Positions 63,252-64,000 of a stretch of 64,000 bases of DNA are shown here, piece after piece. Position 1 is the stretch's first letter. Every line of letters starts with the position of its first letter. The stretch lies in contig NZ_JPWF01000019.1 of the NCBI RefSeq assembly GCF_003326675.1, forward strand, positions 1-64,000, in the 5' to 3' direction. Both the position numbers and the translations under genes were made by a program. Origin of the DNA: Thalassospira profundimaris. Lineage in GTDB: Bacteria; Pseudomonadota; Alphaproteobacteria; Rhodospirillales; Thalassospiraceae. Under the pieces are notes generated by a model that was given only the letters and a program-made list of their open reading frames with translations, did not search any database and had not been told where the DNA came from.

Positions 63252-63602
63252 TCAGGCGGTTGTTTCAAGAACACCTTGCCCCTGAAGTGGCAAGCCGGCC
63301 TCGCGCCAATCCTGTTTGCCGTCGTGGTAATCACGCACATTGCTGTAACCCAGCTTGGTCAGCGCCATCTGCGCAATGCCGGAATTTTTGCACGGGCCAT
63401 TGGCGCAATAAACGACGATGGGCGCATCAAGGTCGGGCAGGATGGTTTTGACATTCTCGTCAATCGCATCATGGGGAATGTTGATCGCGCCGGGCAGGTG
63501 GGCGTCGACATAATAACGTGCCGGAAGGGCCTCGATCAGGACCGGGGCATTGGCACTGCCAAGGGCGGCTTTAAGTTCGTCACGGCTAATCGTTCTGGTC
63601 AT
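63252..63602 (-). CDS. Single-domain rhodanese-like protein
   Basis: A 116-residue rhodanese homology domain that carries persulfide sulfur. The active-site loop is VVYCANGPCKNSG, with the catalytic cysteine first, and the DxHxPGAINIP motif is in YYVDAHLPGAINIP. No signal peptide is present, so it is cytoplasmic. It is convergent with the aminotransferase and divergent from a LysR-type gene, which may regulate it. GGAG precedes the ATG. Confidence 0.9.
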   Translation of the reverse strand: MTRTISRDELKAALGSANAPVLIEALPARYYVDAHLPGAINIPHDAIDENVKTILPDLDAPIVVYCANGPCKNSGIAQMALTKLGYSNVRDYHDGKQDWREAGLPLQGQGVLETTA

Positions 63603-63741
63603 TTTTCAATCTCCATCAGAAATATCGTTGGCTGATGGGATCAGTATCGATGTGCAATCATGCGACGTAAATTTGTGATATTTCGAATGGTATGTGCAAT
63701 AATGCGAATGGATGATTGGGAAATGGTCGGGAGTTGTGCCG

Positions 63742-64000
63742 ATGCTCGAATGGGATGATTTGAAACTGGTGCTGGCGATTGCCCGTGCACGCAGCATCAC
63801 ACAGGCCGCCCGGCAAACGGGCATTCACCATTCAACCCTGTTTCGCCGGATTGCCGAAATGGAAAACCGGTTGGGGGCCAAGTTGTTTGAACGTCTTCAG
63901 GGCGATTATCAGCCGACGACAACCGGTCAGGCGGCAATCGAGACCGCCGAAACACTCGAAGCAGAAATGGCGGTGCTGGCGCGCAAACTGGCCGGACAGG
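63742..64000 (+). CDS. LysR-family regulator, truncated by the window end
   Basis: Only the first 86 codons are visible. They encode a LysR-type helix-turn-helix (WDDLKLVLAIARARSITQAA, then GIHHSTLFRRIAEMENRLGA, LFERLQGDYQ). GGGAG lies before the ATG. A GTG two codons upstream is an alternative start. It is divergent from the rhodanese gene. The gene continues beyond the window, so this end is not a natural truncation. Confidence 0.88.
   Translation, partial: MLEWDDLKLVLAIARARSITQAARQTGIHHSTLFRRIAEMENRLGAKLFERLQGDYQPTTTGQAAIETAETLEAEMAVLARKLAGQ

Overview
The window looks like chromosomal DNA of a marine alphaproteobacterium of the Rhodospirillales, and protein style and gene order suggest Thalassospira or a close relative (inferred from memory of these families; no database search was possible). 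Gene density is high, most genes have clear Shine-Dalgarno sites, and many transcription units end in textbook intrinsic terminators.

Layout. 1-7 kb: an AdhP-type zinc alcohol dehydrogenase, a ferritin-like DUF455 protein, a degenerate HPt/receiver protein, the peroxiredoxin bcp and glnE, all on the minus strand. 7-14 kb: a large AsmA/YhdP-like envelope protein, tyrS, anmK and a small alpha/beta hydrolase. 14-22 kb: a complete Fe-S cluster assembly locus in one direction (cysE, iscR, an extra cysteine desulfurase, iscS, iscU, iscA, hscB, hscA, fdx, iscX). It is preceded by a promoter that overlaps a recognisable IscR-type operator. 22-26 kb: tenA, mnmA, two tandem paralogous four-helix membrane proteins and a tRNA with anticodon CAT.

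26.0-29.4 kb is the main accessory segment. Immediately 3' of the tRNA, two long direct repeats bracket a compositionally different two-gene unit: a 68-residue acidic protein and an 825-residue Rad50/RloC-like ATPase with a CPTC zinc hook and a possible anticodon-nuclease-like C-terminus. This is the best candidate for an undescribed defence system. No integrase, transposase or CRISPR array was seen.

29.4-48.8 kb is a catabolic, transport and regulatory zone. It holds an ArsR/AHSA1 pair, a LysR regulator divergent from a GST/NTF2-like/tautomerase operon, three EamA-type exporters, three AraC regulators, a TRAP transporter with its GntR regulator, an NmrA/TetR divergent pair with two operator-like palindromes, a TPR-sulfotransferase, an adenosine/adenine deaminase and a phytanoyl-CoA dioxygenase-like enzyme. 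48.8-54 kb: two coupled alpha/beta hydrolases, an OsmC-like protein, a small unknown protein and a PAS-PAS-GGDEF diguanylate cyclase.

54-64 kb: three tandem TPR-sulfotransferases (paralogues of the one at 44 kb), then glnA and glnB read from a sigma-54-like promoter, a class I/II aminotransferase, a rhodanese, and a LysR-type gene cut by the window end. GlnB, GlnA and GlnE together are the core of the glutamine synthetase control circuit, and all three lie in this window.
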